A stretch of DNA of 64,000 nucleotides, from the NCBI GenBank assembly GCA_024704765.1, contig JAKMXF010000321.1:806001-870000 (forward strand), given 5' to 3'. The translations under genes and the position numbers were made by a program. The notes under the pieces were generated by a model, which searched no databases, had not been told where the DNA came from, and saw nothing but the letters and a program-made list of their open reading frames with translations. The DNA is from Oopsacas minuta (taxonomy: Eukaryota; Porifera; Hexactinellida; Lyssacinosida; Leucopsacidae). Numbering within the stretch: position 1 is the first letter of the stretch; the number at the start of each line of letters is the position of its first letter. Below are positions 1 to 11,349 of the stretch, piece by piece.

Positions 1-969
1 GTATTAGTCTATCATTTTGTCAGATTCCTTATTTTCCCAGATTATCTGCTGTAATAATAACTTTATGTTTGTATTTGTCTATTATAATTAATCTCATTAA
101 ATCATTGAATATTCCAGAAGTGTCTGCTATAAACATAGAAACTATCTAAAATACTAATATAGTACACTTCATTATTGGATCACATCAAACATAAAAACGC
201 GGAAAATGGTTTTGGATTCATTAAAACTCAGGTTGATGTAAGTAATTGGTAGTTCTATTAAGCTGAGCTATTATATTCTCTTGCAGACCATTAACCGCTA
301 CTCATTTTTTGGACCGCGCTGCCGCCCAGGAATGTAGCGTACCCCCAAATGTAAGAGAATTTATCACACCTATCCTTTTGATTCTCTTCTTTCCCTTATC
401 TATTTGTTAATGCTAACGTTTGAAGTCACATACTACTTTAATCATATGTACATACCTTCTATTAGTTCTATTCAAGGTATAAGAATGTCCAGCCGATAGG
501 CTGGTAGTGCAGTTCTAGCCAATTTTGTACCCAACTTCCAATCCAGCCGTCGAAGCCATTTCTCTAGCATCGTTTGAATATTCGTGAAAAGGTCAAAATG
601 CGATTAATCATGCAGATATGGAATTGAATTTGACGGACCGTCGTGCATACTGTCCATGTCATTCGGACATCCCCCTGGGGAGCTCCACTAAACCTCGACC
701 TGAATTTAGAAAATTCCTGAAGCTACTGAAACAGGAAATTCTGACTAAAGACGAAATTTGACTACAACTATAGCTATTTGAACACCATTAATACTAACAA
801 TAATAAGAAGTAAGCCAAATACAAATATTTATAAAGTAGAGAGCTGAAAAATATCCAAATATACATAAACATCCATTATCCTAATATGATGATAGATAGA
901 TACAAGAGTCCTAAGTACGCTAATTAGGCCTAAAGCCTCACCGCTAAACTAACAAGATAAGATAAAATG
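1..969. other. Intergenic, no gene seen
   Basis: No convincing coding exon, RNA gene or repeat was recognised here. It lies downstream of the stop codon of the giant GTPase gene and should hold its 3' untranslated region. No clear minus-strand AATAAA polyadenylation signal was found close to the stop. Confidence 0.5.
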
Positions 970-3900
970 TCAATGCATTTCGGAGTCAATGAAAATACGT
1001 AGAATAGCATTATCAACCTGTTCTTTAGAAACTTCCTGAAGATTTCCAATCAGATCTCCCAATTCAGTTTTCATCACTTGTTCAAACTTGGACAATTTCT
1101 TTCCAGTATTTATTCCATAATACTTGATTTGGAATTCTTTCATTCTGGCCCAGACATCTCTTTGCCAATCAAACAGACACTTGGTACCATGATTACAACA
1201 ACAACAGTTTGATTTATCACTCATTTTATTATGTCGATTGTAATTCGGAAAGTCTCCATGTGGTGGTGCGTCGAATATATGGATGATTATGTTTCTATTT
1301 TGGGTATGAGTATTCCATTTACATTTAGTGGCTGCAGTCGCTAGACCATCCAATGCTGCTTCTGGATAGTCTCCACCACCAGTAGCCTTAACTTCTTTAA
1401 GAAATTGTTGAATTTCTTCGTGTTGTGAAGTAAAGTTGTTTCCAATCGGAAACATTTCAACAACTGTCTCATCACAGTGATCACGATAGATAACGACTTT
1501 AAAATTTGACATACTTCCTCTTTGTTTGTAGTTGTTAATGAATTTTTTAACAGATTTTCTTGCCTTTTTGATATCTGTATGCATGGATCCAGTTCCATCA
1601 ATAACGAAACAGATATTGTAGTCAAACGAAGATGGCGAATTGTAAATATCATCAACAGAAGTATATTGTGTATATTTCATTTCTATTCCTTTTTGTGCGT
1701 AGTAATGTATGATTGCTTTACCAAACCTATCCCAGATTCGTTCCATTTTTTCTTGATTACTTCGCTGTAAAGCTAGAAACCTATATTCCTTAGGGAGTTC
1801 CCAGTTCCAATCCATTTTAGACTTTTCTTTGAACTGACCCCAATTTAACATTTTACCGTGTAGAATAAGTTCAGTATCTTCTTTATAGTCGTCACAAGTG
1901 AATAATACTACAGATTTATCCCTGTCATCCTTCCACACCTTACCCCCCATTGAACACATTTGGTGACCAGTCTTTATCTGACATTTCCCATCGTTTGGAT
2001 GGAGTTTTCTATCACAAAATTTGCCACAACTTGGACATTGGTTTGGACAACCGAGTACATCTTTTTCATAGATTTCTTTGATATGTCGCACCATTATTCC
2101 AAAGTCTTCACGAGAAATTTCATACTTGCAATCACGAACAACTCGCGTAAATTCTGTGATGTACTCGTAGATATTGAATATATTTTCAGAGTTAAACATT
2201 TTAGTGTTTTCCAACTTTTTGAAGAGATCTTCACTAAGAACACAATGTCGTGAATTTGGTTTATTGCATAATATGTAAGTGTCAGATTTTTTGATTTTTA
2301 CTCCATCTAATTCGAAAATGTCTGAAAAATATTTATTGAATTCTTCTGCATTGACTTTGGGGTCTAGATACATCTTTAAATATGTTACCATTGCTTTGAA
2401 CGGACTTTCTCTCTCCTTCGCCTTCTGTTCGGAATTATTCTTTTTGCTGTTTTGCAAATCAATTACATCAAAGTTGCTATCTGAATCGAATGCATTTTGC
2501 TCAGAGTTTCTCTGTTCAGAGCATGATTCAATCAAGTCATTTGTCATTGCTTCTAGAACCTTTGTAATATCATTCATGTGTTTTACAAAATCAGCTTTCA
2601 TCTGTGAAACGATTATATTGTATAATTCATCTTCAACTTGACTCCATTTATACTTGAATAAGCTCCTGATTACCTCGTTTCGATTACATATGTATTGGAC
2701 AACAATATGGTTTGTATCAAAAACTTTGTCATCAGATTTATACAGCTCCTCTGTAATTATATGGTTTGCTTCAAAGAAGATGGTTTCGTTTGAGAAATAG
2801 TCTTTTCGTTTGTTGAGATTGCATTCGATAAGTTGCCTAGACATATTTGATATTCCTCTTCCTACACCTTCTATGAAGTCCACCGCGAACTTTTGAGAGA
2901 TTGCTTTATCGCTATCTCTCATTTTCTCACGATCCCATTCCCCTCTTACCATTTTTCGATTTTCGATTTTTTGCAAAAAGTACTGGCAGTAAGTAATTTT
3001 CTTCTTTTCCTTTATCTTTTTATCCTCGGATAGTTTATTCCTTGTTCTTTCCCAAATAGATTCGAATGCAAGAGCAAACACGAATGTTCCTATTGTCCTC
3101 TCTGCGGTATTACTCAACTTTGCATGAATAAATCCGATTTCATAGTTTACAATTTTGAATAATTGAGTTAGGTAGTTAATCATCTCTTTGACTGTTGCTG
3201 CTGAAATATTTGGATCTTTTTCGATGAATCTTTCTATTTCCTTCTTAATGTTATTCAATAATTTACTCCATGTGCTTCTTTTGGTCTTGTTTGGATCTTT
3301 TAACTGAGATACCAACAATAAGATTTGACTTTCTTTGTTCAATTTGCCCCAAATTATGTCTGGATGGTTGAAGTATCCTGAACAATATTGGATTAGTGGG
3401 TGGCATTCCTTTGGGGCTAATCCTATGATTTCAGGGTTCTTTTCTGGTTGAATCGATTTGCAATTTCCGAACAAATAATCTTTACTAAAGTACTCATAAT
3501 CCTCTTTCCCTATGTAAGGAGTCATTTCCTTGATTACTTGATTATTTCCATTGGTAGCATAGAATAACCTCTCTGACCCTTCGATTTGAGTTGGCTGACA
3601 TTGGAATCTTGTAAGAGTATCTTCAGAAATGTCTTGTATTATTTCTTTCATTTGAAAGTTCATACTACGAAAAAGTTCGTAGGTTGTTGACATTTTTTCC
3701 ATTACCTTTGATTCCATCATAAATATCGAATATAAGTTGCTAAAACTCTGATAAATTTCAGTTTCTTCTTCTTCTTTCAAATCACAATTTCCGAAACATT
3801 CTTCCCAGGTTGTTTCGAAAGCATGCTTTTGTTCTTCTACATTGATTTCTAGATATTTATCCACGTTTTTAATGATTAATTCTTGAAATTTTATCATGCT

Positions 3901-6900
3901 CTGAGATAATTTAATCTCCGTAAGAACTGCATTAATCTGAAATTTGAAGCTATCTTCATACTCCTTCCTCACCATATATAGTAATTTAAGTAGGTTTGAT
4001 TTCGCTTCGCTACAAATACGAAACAATTCTTTGAGTTGCCTATCATCTTGACATTTCTTCAAAAGGTCTGCCACACAACGTTCGTAGTATATATTGAAGG
4101 TCTCATCAAACTTTAGCATTACGCTTGTTAGTTGTTGATTTGAGTTCACTTGTGTTTTTATGTCTTGTATTTCTTGGGTTAGTATTTCTGCAGTTTGATC
4201 GAAGAGATCTCTTTTACTGTAAATATATTTTCCCATTATTTCAGAGATTATACTGTTGAGCAATTCACTGCATTTAATCTCTTGATAATCATCATACTTC
4301 ACAATATCTTGATAATTGATTATTGTGTCCCAAACAGTGCCAGACATTTGTATCCACTCACTCATTGTTTGAAAGTGTTCTATCTCATTAGTTTTCATGT
4401 TATCTAACTTGTCAATAATAGCAAGCCTCAATTTTGCACATTTTTCTGCAAATGAAATAGTCGGAGATAATTTGATTACGTCTGAATCAAATAGTTTAGA
4501 ATTTGGTTTATTCATTGAATCCGAATTGAATGCTGAAGGAAGGATGAATAGATTTTCTTCTGTAATTTGAATTAAATCTGACATCTTAACACCCTCAGTA
4601 TCTGACATATAGGATTCTGTATTGATGTTATTCATCAGAATATTCATAGATTCTAAATGTTTCCCAGGATCAGGATCTGCTTGTTGATTTAATACAAAGA
4701 AGATTTTTGGTGGTGCTACTCTCTTAACTTTCAGTTTGTTTAGAGCATATGCACATATCTGTAACATATTCTGCATTTGAGTGCCTATATCTCCTTTCAC
4801 ATTTATGATTACAACTTGTGACACTGCAAGACAGAACAATACCATAGTTCTGTCAAAATGAATAATAGACGTATCTTGCATACTCTTCTTCTCAATATCA
4901 TTCTTCATCTTTTTCCTTTCAATAGCATCCAAACCTTCTGTATCAAGAATTAACAATTGATGTGTACCATTAACCTTTCGACTTGATCTAGAGAGTGATC
5001 CGTAAATTCCTCTGGTGCATCTGCCTGCACTGGTTAAGAACTTACAGCCAAAGCAGTAGTTCAATAATGTAGATTTTCCTGAACTTTGTGGTCCGAATAT
5101 GCTTACAACAATTGGAGCTTCTTTTTCCTTATTCATTTCTCTCTCACCGGCCAATAGCGAATCGATTTCTTTATCAAAGTATCTTAGATTATCACCATCA
5201 ATTAATTCAAATGCCTCTCCCATTTCCACATGTTTGCTGTAGTTTGATGCAATTTTTTTTTTGAAGTGGTATGCTCCCCTAAAACCTAAATTCCCATACT
5301 TATTATACAACAATGTTTCTCTCCAAAGAATTTCTAGAGTAAATTTCTCTTTATTTTGTTCAATCACATTCTTAGGGAATAGTCTATTCGATAATTGAGA
5401 AAGTTCCTGTGATAATTTCCACAAAATCAGTGTTGAACGATTAGTTTCTAATATTTGGTTGTAACTCTCAACAACTTCACCCATATGCTGATTGAGAATT
5501 TGTTGGTAGAGTAACTGTCTTTCTTCATTCAGTTCATCAATAAGTTTCTGTTCTGTTTCATAACATGATTTATAGAAACAATTCATATATTTCACGAACA
5601 AAGGATAATAATTGAAGGAGGAGAAATTCAATTTATCAGACTCTTCTGTTTCGTTGCATATGTGTTCTGTAATCTTCGTTATCAATTGGTTGTCTGATAT
5701 GATAGCATCCAGACTTTCATGCTTAAGATCTCCTAGTACATTTTCTAGAAATTTCCCTCCAAAATTTTTTTCAGATTTCTGATGCAAAATCTCGTAACCA
5801 ATTTCTCTTAATCTTCTCTTTACAGATTGGATATTGGTGTTTGTGTTGGTGAGATTCGGAACGAAGATTAATTTTGCTGATTTATGGATATAGAAATCTT
5901 CTTCTTGTCTCTTCAATTCGGTTTCATTATAATCTCTGATAAGAAAATATACCCATTTGATTGTCCGTGTTGATTTAAGGGTGTCAATTTCCAACAATGC
6001 GCCACGATTAATGTAATCATTATAACTGATGTGGACTAATGCAATATCCAAGTGTTGAGATATAGCATTGATAACCTCTAATTTGGCATTTCCCTGACAG
6101 TCAAGGTATGCCCATTTAGTGGATTCACTCTTATCCTCCACTTTTTCACCGAATAGATTTTTTGTCATTTGAATGTCAATCGAACCTGAATGAAATGCAC
6201 TCTTTTGAGAACTTGCGTTAACAAAGTCAGTACCAAAAGTCAAATCTAGCAGATATGATTTTCCCATCTGATTCCATCCAGCTCTTCCTATTCCAAATGA
6301 GATTAGTCCATTAAACGATTCCATAGAATACCACAACTCATTGGTTGGTTTGAAACTTATTGCATTATCATTTTGAGAAAGTATAGGATAGTAGAATGGC
6401 ACTGGATTACTGAATGAATAGTGTTCAATACAGAATCCTCTTAATATGGGGTCAGATAACTGGAATATCATATGAAATATTTCATGATTTGTGAGAGATA
6501 TATTACATGTTTTTGCAAGGATTTGAGTGATATCATCAAAGGGAAGACTACACTTTAGGTAATAGAATGTTAATGGTAAAAGTTGTTGAAATATTTCCTT
6601 TGGTGTTTTTCCTGGCAACTCTGCATCTTTCATGATTTCCTCAAATGAATTTACAATTACCATTCTATATGAGTGGAATTTCAGTTCTTCATTTCCGAAA
6701 TGTTCCACTATGTTATGAATTTGTTTATTTTGTTCAATTTGGCATTGTTGAATCAGTTTTTGATCTGGATGATACTGTTCTAGATAATTTCTTATTACTG
6801 ATTCTACCTTTTGTAATTTGATGCTGAGTTCTACGATATCATTTGCACCATATTGATTGATATAGGAAATGTCTTCAGATGTTAATTTTGTATCTAACTC

Positions 6901-7752
6901 AAAGAAATATTTGGATTCTTCATATTTCTTAAAGTATTTCTTCAATTCATTGTACTGCGCATCATTTCTATCGGGTAAAATGTAACAAAGTTGATCTTGT
7001 AATTTCAAATCTCTGTCAATTATCTTCTTCCGTAATTTGGATGGTGTAATTTCCCCAATATTATTCTGAATAATCTCAAGAACTATTTTTCCTTCTTCAT
7101 CAGAAAATGTTAAGAATGATTCTTCCACAAATTTTCTAACTTTTTCTTGTGATATTTTGAGTATATTCGCAATGTCACTAATTGGATATCCCGTATTATA
7201 TTTTTCCTTTATTGAAAATTTTTGTTTTTCAGTCAGAGGTTGCGTTCTGAAATATTCCGAAACTAACTGTACATTAATTTCGCACATGATTGCAATTTCT
7301 TCGTCACTTTCAAATTCTGGGTTTTCTTTCAAATATTCTTCGATTTTGCGTATTACTTCAGGAGTAACTTGGTCAGTTTGCATTTTTATTATTTCTAGCA
7401 CTTGGTTTGCTACTTCGAGTGTAATTTTTATTTTCTTAGATAGAAGTCGAGGTTTATCGATGAATTTTTCTCCTTGTTCGATGATATAGTTTATCTGTTC
7501 TTGCGAAAGGCAAAGCAAATCTAATTTTTCCTGCAGAATCTTAACTTCTGATCCAAGTGAAGAACATTTTATAGGCTCAATATCCAAACCACTCATGTAG
7601 TCTTCAGTTTCAGAATATTTGCCTGTGTATGTTGTCGAAGCGGAAAATTTCGAATCCTCATTCAAAGATTGGAGGGTAGTCGCATCTTGAATTATCTCTT
7701 GTTCAAGATCCTTAGAACCTTGATCTGTTTTAAACTGATCATTACAAGCCAT
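970..7752 (-). CDS. VLIG-type giant GTPase with C-terminal von Willebrand A domain
   Basis: An uninterrupted 2260-codon frame starts at ATG 7752-7750. Residues about 130-235 hold short helical, helix-turn-helix-like modules. Around residues 485-520 there is a first, degenerate P-loop region (GRAGWNQMGKS) like the N-terminal half of very large inducible GTPases (VLIG/GVIN). The main G domain begins with the P-loop GPQSSGKS at residues 887-894, followed by a CTRG segment, DTEGLD near 934 (G3) and NQQADPD near 1021 (G4-like). A Cys/His cluster (CPNQCPSCGKFC) near 1900-1925 resembles the C-terminal metal-binding region of VLIGs. A VWA domain follows, with a MIDAS-like DGTGSM at 2052-2057. Vertebrate VLIGs are of similar size but I know of no terminal VWA domain in them. 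VLIGs are interferon-inducible GTPases of unclear function; an immune role here is inference. Family assignment is good, function uncertain. Confidence 0.85.
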   Translation of the reverse strand: MACNDQFKTDQGSKDLEQEIIQDATTLQSLNEDSKFSASTTYTGKYSETEDYMSGLDIEPIKCSSLGSEVKILQEKLDLLCLSQEQINYIIEQGEKFIDKPRLLSKKIKITLEVANQVLEIIKMQTDQVTPEVIRKIEEYLKENPEFESDEEIAIMCEINVQLVSEYFRTQPLTEKQKFSIKEKYNTGYPISDIANILKISQEKVRKFVEESFLTFSDEEGKIVLEIIQNNIGEITPSKLRKKIIDRDLKLQDQLCYILPDRNDAQYNELKKYFKKYEESKYFFELDTKLTSEDISYINQYGANDIVELSIKLQKVESVIRNYLEQYHPDQKLIQQCQIEQNKQIHNIVEHFGNEELKFHSYRMVIVNSFEEIMKDAELPGKTPKEIFQQLLPLTFYYLKCSLPFDDITQILAKTCNISLTNHEIFHMIFQLSDPILRGFCIEHYSFSNPVPFYYPILSQNDNAISFKPTNELWYSMESFNGLISFGIGRAGWNQMGKSYLLDLTFGTDFVNASSQKSAFHSGSIDIQMTKNLFGEKVEDKSESTKWAYLDCQGNAKLEVINAISQHLDIALVHISYNDYINRGALLEIDTLKSTRTIKWVYFLIRDYNETELKRQEEDFYIHKSAKLIFVPNLTNTNTNIQSVKRRLREIGYEILHQKSEKNFGGKFLENVLGDLKHESLDAIISDNQLITKITEHICNETEESDKLNFSSFNYYPLFVKYMNCFYKSCYETEQKLIDELNEERQLLYQQILNQHMGEVVESYNQILETNRSTLILWKLSQELSQLSNRLFPKNVIEQNKEKFTLEILWRETLLYNKYGNLGFRGAYHFKKKIASNYSKHVEMGEAFELIDGDNLRYFDKEIDSLLAGEREMNKEKEAPIVVSIFGPQSSGKSTLLNYCFGCKFLTSAGRCTRGIYGSLSRSSRKVNGTHQLLILDTEGLDAIERKKMKNDIEKKSMQDTSIIHFDRTMVLFCLAVSQVVIINVKGDIGTQMQNMLQICAYALNKLKVKRVAPPKIFFVLNQQADPDPGKHLESMNILMNNINTESYMSDTEGVKMSDLIQITEENLFILPSAFNSDSMNKPNSKLFDSDVIKLSPTISFAEKCAKLRLAIIDKLDNMKTNEIEHFQTMSEWIQMSGTVWDTIINYQDIVKYDDYQEIKCSELLNSIISEIMGKYIYSKRDLFDQTAEILTQEIQDIKTQVNSNQQLTSVMLKFDETFNIYYERCVADLLKKCQDDRQLKELFRICSEAKSNLLKLLYMVRKEYEDSFKFQINAVLTEIKLSQSMIKFQELIIKNVDKYLEINVEEQKHAFETTWEECFGNCDLKEEEETEIYQSFSNLYSIFMMESKVMEKMSTTYELFRSMNFQMKEIIQDISEDTLTRFQCQPTQIEGSERLFYATNGNNQVIKEMTPYIGKEDYEYFSKDYLFGNCKSIQPEKNPEIIGLAPKECHPLIQYCSGYFNHPDIIWGKLNKESQILLLVSQLKDPNKTKRSTWSKLLNNIKKEIERFIEKDPNISAATVKEMINYLTQLFKIVNYEIGFIHAKLSNTAERTIGTFVFALAFESIWERTRNKLSEDKKIKEKKKITYCQYFLQKIENRKMVRGEWDREKMRDSDKAISQKFAVDFIEGVGRGISNMSRQLIECNLNKRKDYFSNETIFFEANHIITEELYKSDDKVFDTNHIVVQYICNRNEVIRSLFKYKWSQVEDELYNIIVSQMKADFVKHMNDITKVLEAMTNDLIESCSEQRNSEQNAFDSDSNFDVIDLQNSKKNNSEQKAKERESPFKAMVTYLKMYLDPKVNAEEFNKYFSDIFELDGVKIKKSDTYILCNKPNSRHCVLSEDLFKKLENTKMFNSENIFNIYEYITEFTRVVRDCKYEISREDFGIMVRHIKEIYEKDVLGCPNQCPSCGKFCDRKLHPNDGKCQIKTGHQMCSMGGKVWKDDRDKSVVLFTCDDYKEDTELILHGKMLNWGQFKEKSKMDWNWELPKEYRFLALQRSNQEKMERIWDRFGKAIIHYYAQKGIEMKYTQYTSVDDIYNSPSSFDYNICFVIDGTGSMHTDIKKARKSVKKFINNYKQRGSMSNFKVVIYRDHCDETVVEMFPIGNNFTSQHEEIQQFLKEVKATGGGDYPEAALDGLATAATKCKWNTHTQNRNIIIHIFDAPPHGDFPNYNRHNKMSDKSNCCCCNHGTKCLFDWQRDVWARMKEFQIKYYGINTGKKLSKFEQVMKTELGDLIGNLQEVSKEQVDNAILRIFIDSEMH

Positions 7753-8810
7753 ACTAAACGTACACTGCTCTAATCTAATAATTTGAAATAGAACATGTCA
7801 TTAGAATAAGGTAATACGGTTTATTGTTATCAAGTTACGAAGCAGGGCTAACTTTAGCACTTTCTTGGTTTCTAAACTGAAATTTCATACATATAAGAAT
7901 GTGAAATTGAAAAGCATGCTAGAGATTAAGTTTCAATAGGGTGTAAAGGGTAGATGGACGCGTTAGAGCCCGATTTTGAGATTTTGAGAGTCTAAATAAT
8001 GAAAGTTACAAATTCCCATATTTATCATATGATTAATCACATTTTCATATGTTTTGTTTATATTTCAAAATGAGGTTAGATTCGTTCCAACGGCTACTCT
8101 GGGGTATTTGAGGATGGCAATTCCAACATTGAAATTTTCAAATCTGCATCTGTATGATTTTCATATGATTAATTAGGTTTCCACACTTTTTGAAAATCTG
8201 TATTTGAATATTACGCTAGAGCTAGAAATTTCATTTCAACTGTTTGTTCGAAGGGGGGAGGGGGGAGGGGGGTAATTGAGTATGTAGATACTAAATAATC
8301 TTTTCAAATATATATCTACACGATTTATCATTTCAAAATTGTACAAAGATTTAGTTCCAACGGTTAGTCAGGAGGTATACTGACACATAGGCTCGAACTT
8401 TGAATATTGTATCTACAGGATTTATCACATGATTACTCCTTAGCCCACTATGCTTACGGCCAGACAGTAACTAGCGGATTTTGTACTAGGGATACATTAG
8501 CCGATATAACAAATTATACGTGATTTCTATGTATGTATTGAATACTGTAGAGCTCTGATTAAGACGGCTCTCGGTTAATGTGTGCTTTCTCCACAACCAA
8601 TTGTCAATTCTTGTACCAATTCAATAAATTCTAAATGCATAGTTATGCCACTTTCCAGAATCGTGTAATTCAAATTCAATATAGCATACCATACATCTTT
8701 CCTTTACCACGAAGAAGCAGTCAAACACAAATTTGCATTCTAATAATTCTGATTATTTTAGATTACATTTAGTGGATAGGGAGTTGACTATTATATTATG
8801 GAACTATTAC
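7753..8810. other. Intergenic with diverged short repeats
   Basis: No coding region is supported. Two or three diverged copies of a unit containing GTTCCAACGG followed by a TATGATTTTCATATGATTAAT-like stretch lie between about 7960 and 8440. A G-rich run (GGGGGGAGG repeated) sits at 8254-8273. The first bases carry the presumed promoter of the minus-strand GTPase gene, without a clear TATA box. Confidence 0.4.
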
Positions 8811-9039
8811 TGGTGTAAAGTTTGGGGCTGTAGGTAGCTCATCGTTTTTGAGTTACAGCTTCAACAAACAGAATTGGATTTCCTTACAACACAGGACCGT
8901 CTTTACATCCATTCATAGCAACCATTGTTATTAAAATATGTTTAACTACTCGCTTCCGTCATAAACATACAACTGTCAAGCAGTATAGGCAATGGAACAT
9001 GGTTTAAACACAGTTTGTAAAGCAGAATTTTAGTGCAGC
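8811..9039 (+). repeat. Dispersed repeat family 2, partial copy
   Basis: This stretch aligns over most of its length with 38504-38720, sharing for example TTGAGTTA, TTTCCTTA, ACAACTGTCA and ACATGGTTTAAACACAG. The second copy lies inside an element with long terminal inverted repeats, but the arms are missing here, so this is probably a truncated, older copy. Confidence 0.65.
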
Positions 9040-9290
9040 ACCTATAGGGAGATGACCTAATGACATGGATGATGTACGACTTGTGCACGTCCGTCATTCC
9101 ACGGGGCCGTGCGAAATCTAGCAATCCAAATTAAATGAAAATTGGTACACATATACATTTTAAGTAGGAATTTTGCATCTCGGAAATGAATTTCTGCTCA
9201 AGCCAAAATCTTAGAACAATGTCCTTGATCTGGCAACACTTGACTAGTAATCCTGTAGAAGCAATACTGTAAAACGCAATTACTCTATGT

Positions 9291-9600
9291 CAGGGGTGGG
9301 CACAAAAGTTAGCTTTCGGGCCGCAGTGAAATTTGGAGGCGACTTGGAGAGCCACAAGACTTGAGGATGTTTTCTACTACCATGAATATAGAGAAGTGGG
9401 ATTGCAATTATATGTGTACTTGAATTACAAAGCAGTTATAGAAAGGTAGGGATATATATGGAAGAATACAATATACTCATCTCAAGTCACTGAAGGTTAA
9501 AAGTGTCATAAAAATTCTTTGGGCCGCATTGATGCCCTTTTCAAACGAATACTGAGGGCGGTATAAATTGAGCGAGCAGGCCGCACTTTGCCCACATGTG
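9291..9600. mobile_element. Non-autonomous hAT-type element with perfect 8-bp target duplication
   Basis: The left end reads CAGGGGTGGGCA and the right end TGCCCACATGTG, an imperfect terminal inverted repeat of the kind seen in hAT elements. The flanks are CTCTATGT at 9283-9290 and CTCTATGT at 9601-9608, an exact 8-bp target-site duplication as expected for hAT transposase. No transposase frame is present in the 310 bases. Internal GGCCGC-containing segments lie near both ends. It is inserted inside a copy of dispersed repeat family 1. Confidence 0.85.
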
Positions 9601-9838
9601 CTCTATGTGTATGTTTGTATGTCCAGAATTGGTTGAAGAAACTGGAAGCCTCCCAGAGCTAATTTTTTGCATACAGGGGTATTTTGGGCTTGGCTCGGAG
9701 AATTTCGAGTCTTGGACGAAAATCCACACCAATGACGAAATTATGACGTAATTGTCACCTTAAGTTTTGCTACAATTTCAAAATTGCATAGCGTAAATCA
9801 TTTCCTTGACAACCGACAAACAGACAGACAAACAGACA
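9601..9838 (+). repeat. Dispersed repeat family 1, copy interrupted by the hAT element
   Basis: Matches 39886-40210 and the reverse complement of 11700-11880. Shared landmarks are TATGTTTGTAT, TTGAAGAAACTGGAAG, TTCGAGTCTTGGACGAAA and ATGACGTAATTGTCACCT. The first bases of the same copy (ACGCAATTA) lie just before the hAT element at about 9275, so the copy was split by the insertion. It ends in a short AGACAGACAAACAGAC repeat. Confidence 0.7.
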
Positions 9839-11340
9839 ACAATTGAGATTTTATGGATTCAAATTTTATTGAATTCTGTTCACTTCACGACAAATGCACA
9901 GATTTAATATATCTCAGAATTGAGAAATTCGAATTCTATATGACTCCATACATTCTTTGCTTGATAACGAACAGACAGATAGAACAATTGCAATGTTGTT
10001 TTCATGAGTATATAGTAAACAAAATGATGAAATTTCAAAATATCGGTAGAGATTTGTTATCTATCTCCCCACCAGGATAAACATATATGATATGGATTGA
10101 CATTGGTGTTGGAAAATCATGTTACCACACTGAAATATTGACTCAAATTCCAAATCGTAAATTTCGGCTTGCATCTTAACATCAATACATGTTATATTAC
10201 CTTATTTGGGTATATACTTGTACATTGTATTAATCTACAATGTACAAGTATATACCAACAATATTATGAGCAAGATAACAAAACCTAATTAGCTGGAATT
10301 AGTTGAAAAAGAACTTATACGTGGCTATTGTATTTGAATGTTACCTGTGCAGATGTATACAATTCTGGTTTGTGCTGAACAGAATACGTCAAGAAGCATT
10401 TCGATGACTGAATGAAATGTTTCTCAAGTCTTGTTCTTAACAAACATGTGCTTGAATCTTGCTTGTTATAATCATATCATGGCGTAGTGTAGTGCAACTG
10501 TTATAGGGAGATATTAAAGGCGTACTGAGTCTTCCGAAGATCGAAAAAGCAAAGTCTGAGGGCCAAAGGAAGGGGTGGACAAATTTGTGTCTTGAGGAGG
10601 GGGCACAACGGATCAAATTTGTGCAGGTGAAAGATAAACACATTCACCTGATATATATTACTAGTTTGATGTTAGTTGTTACAGTTAGGATTTTAAGGAT
10701 TCATATAAGCCTTATCTAGTGAATTTGGAATTTTATATGGTTTCCTTCTGGAGAAATTGATATTCTATGAATATACAAGTTAGATTCGAGGAATTAATCC
10801 TTCTTCAGGTTACACTAATGCACATATCAATTTCAAAACAAATTCTTTCAGTGAATATTGAATTATTCAATCTTTAAAAAATATTTCTGTACATAGAAAA
10901 CTTCATGAATGAATTATACGTCATAAGATGGATTTTCCTGTAGACATCATTCAGCCATTGTGGCTAAAATTTATACAATTAATACCTCAAAAAGCGACAA
11001 CATGAAGGAACAAATGAATTTTAGTTTTGACCTTACATTTTGCAAGGGGCTAAAATGAAAGTGCACCCCAGAGGATCTTTTTAAGTGATGATTTCCTTCT
11101 TTCTTTCGGGTAAAACACAATAATTATTGCCATCGAAATCGTGTTGTCTCTTGATCTTCCCTAGATAAATATCTATTCATGGTGAATTGGATACTAATCT
11201 TTGTCTGTCTTTCCCGTTTTAGGAAATTGCAAAATATGATGTATGAATATTTAAGGTTGAATAAATGAAGAGTTGTACTTCTGTAATGTAATTCTCTTAT
11301 CCATGGTACAAAACGAAATGAATTGTATTTGCAAAGTTTA
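9839..11340. other. Intergenic, no gene seen
   Basis: Only short open frames without recognisable motifs are present. One perfect hairpin lies at 10209-10256 and is listed separately. Confidence 0.45.
10209..10256. repeat. Perfect 21-bp hairpin
   Basis: The arm GGTATATACTTGTACATTGTA (10209-10229) is exactly complementary to 10236-10256, with a 6-base loop. It may be the end of a small foldback element or a transcribed hairpin; no flanking gene explains it. Confidence 0.7.
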
Positions 11341-11349
11341 TGATTTATT

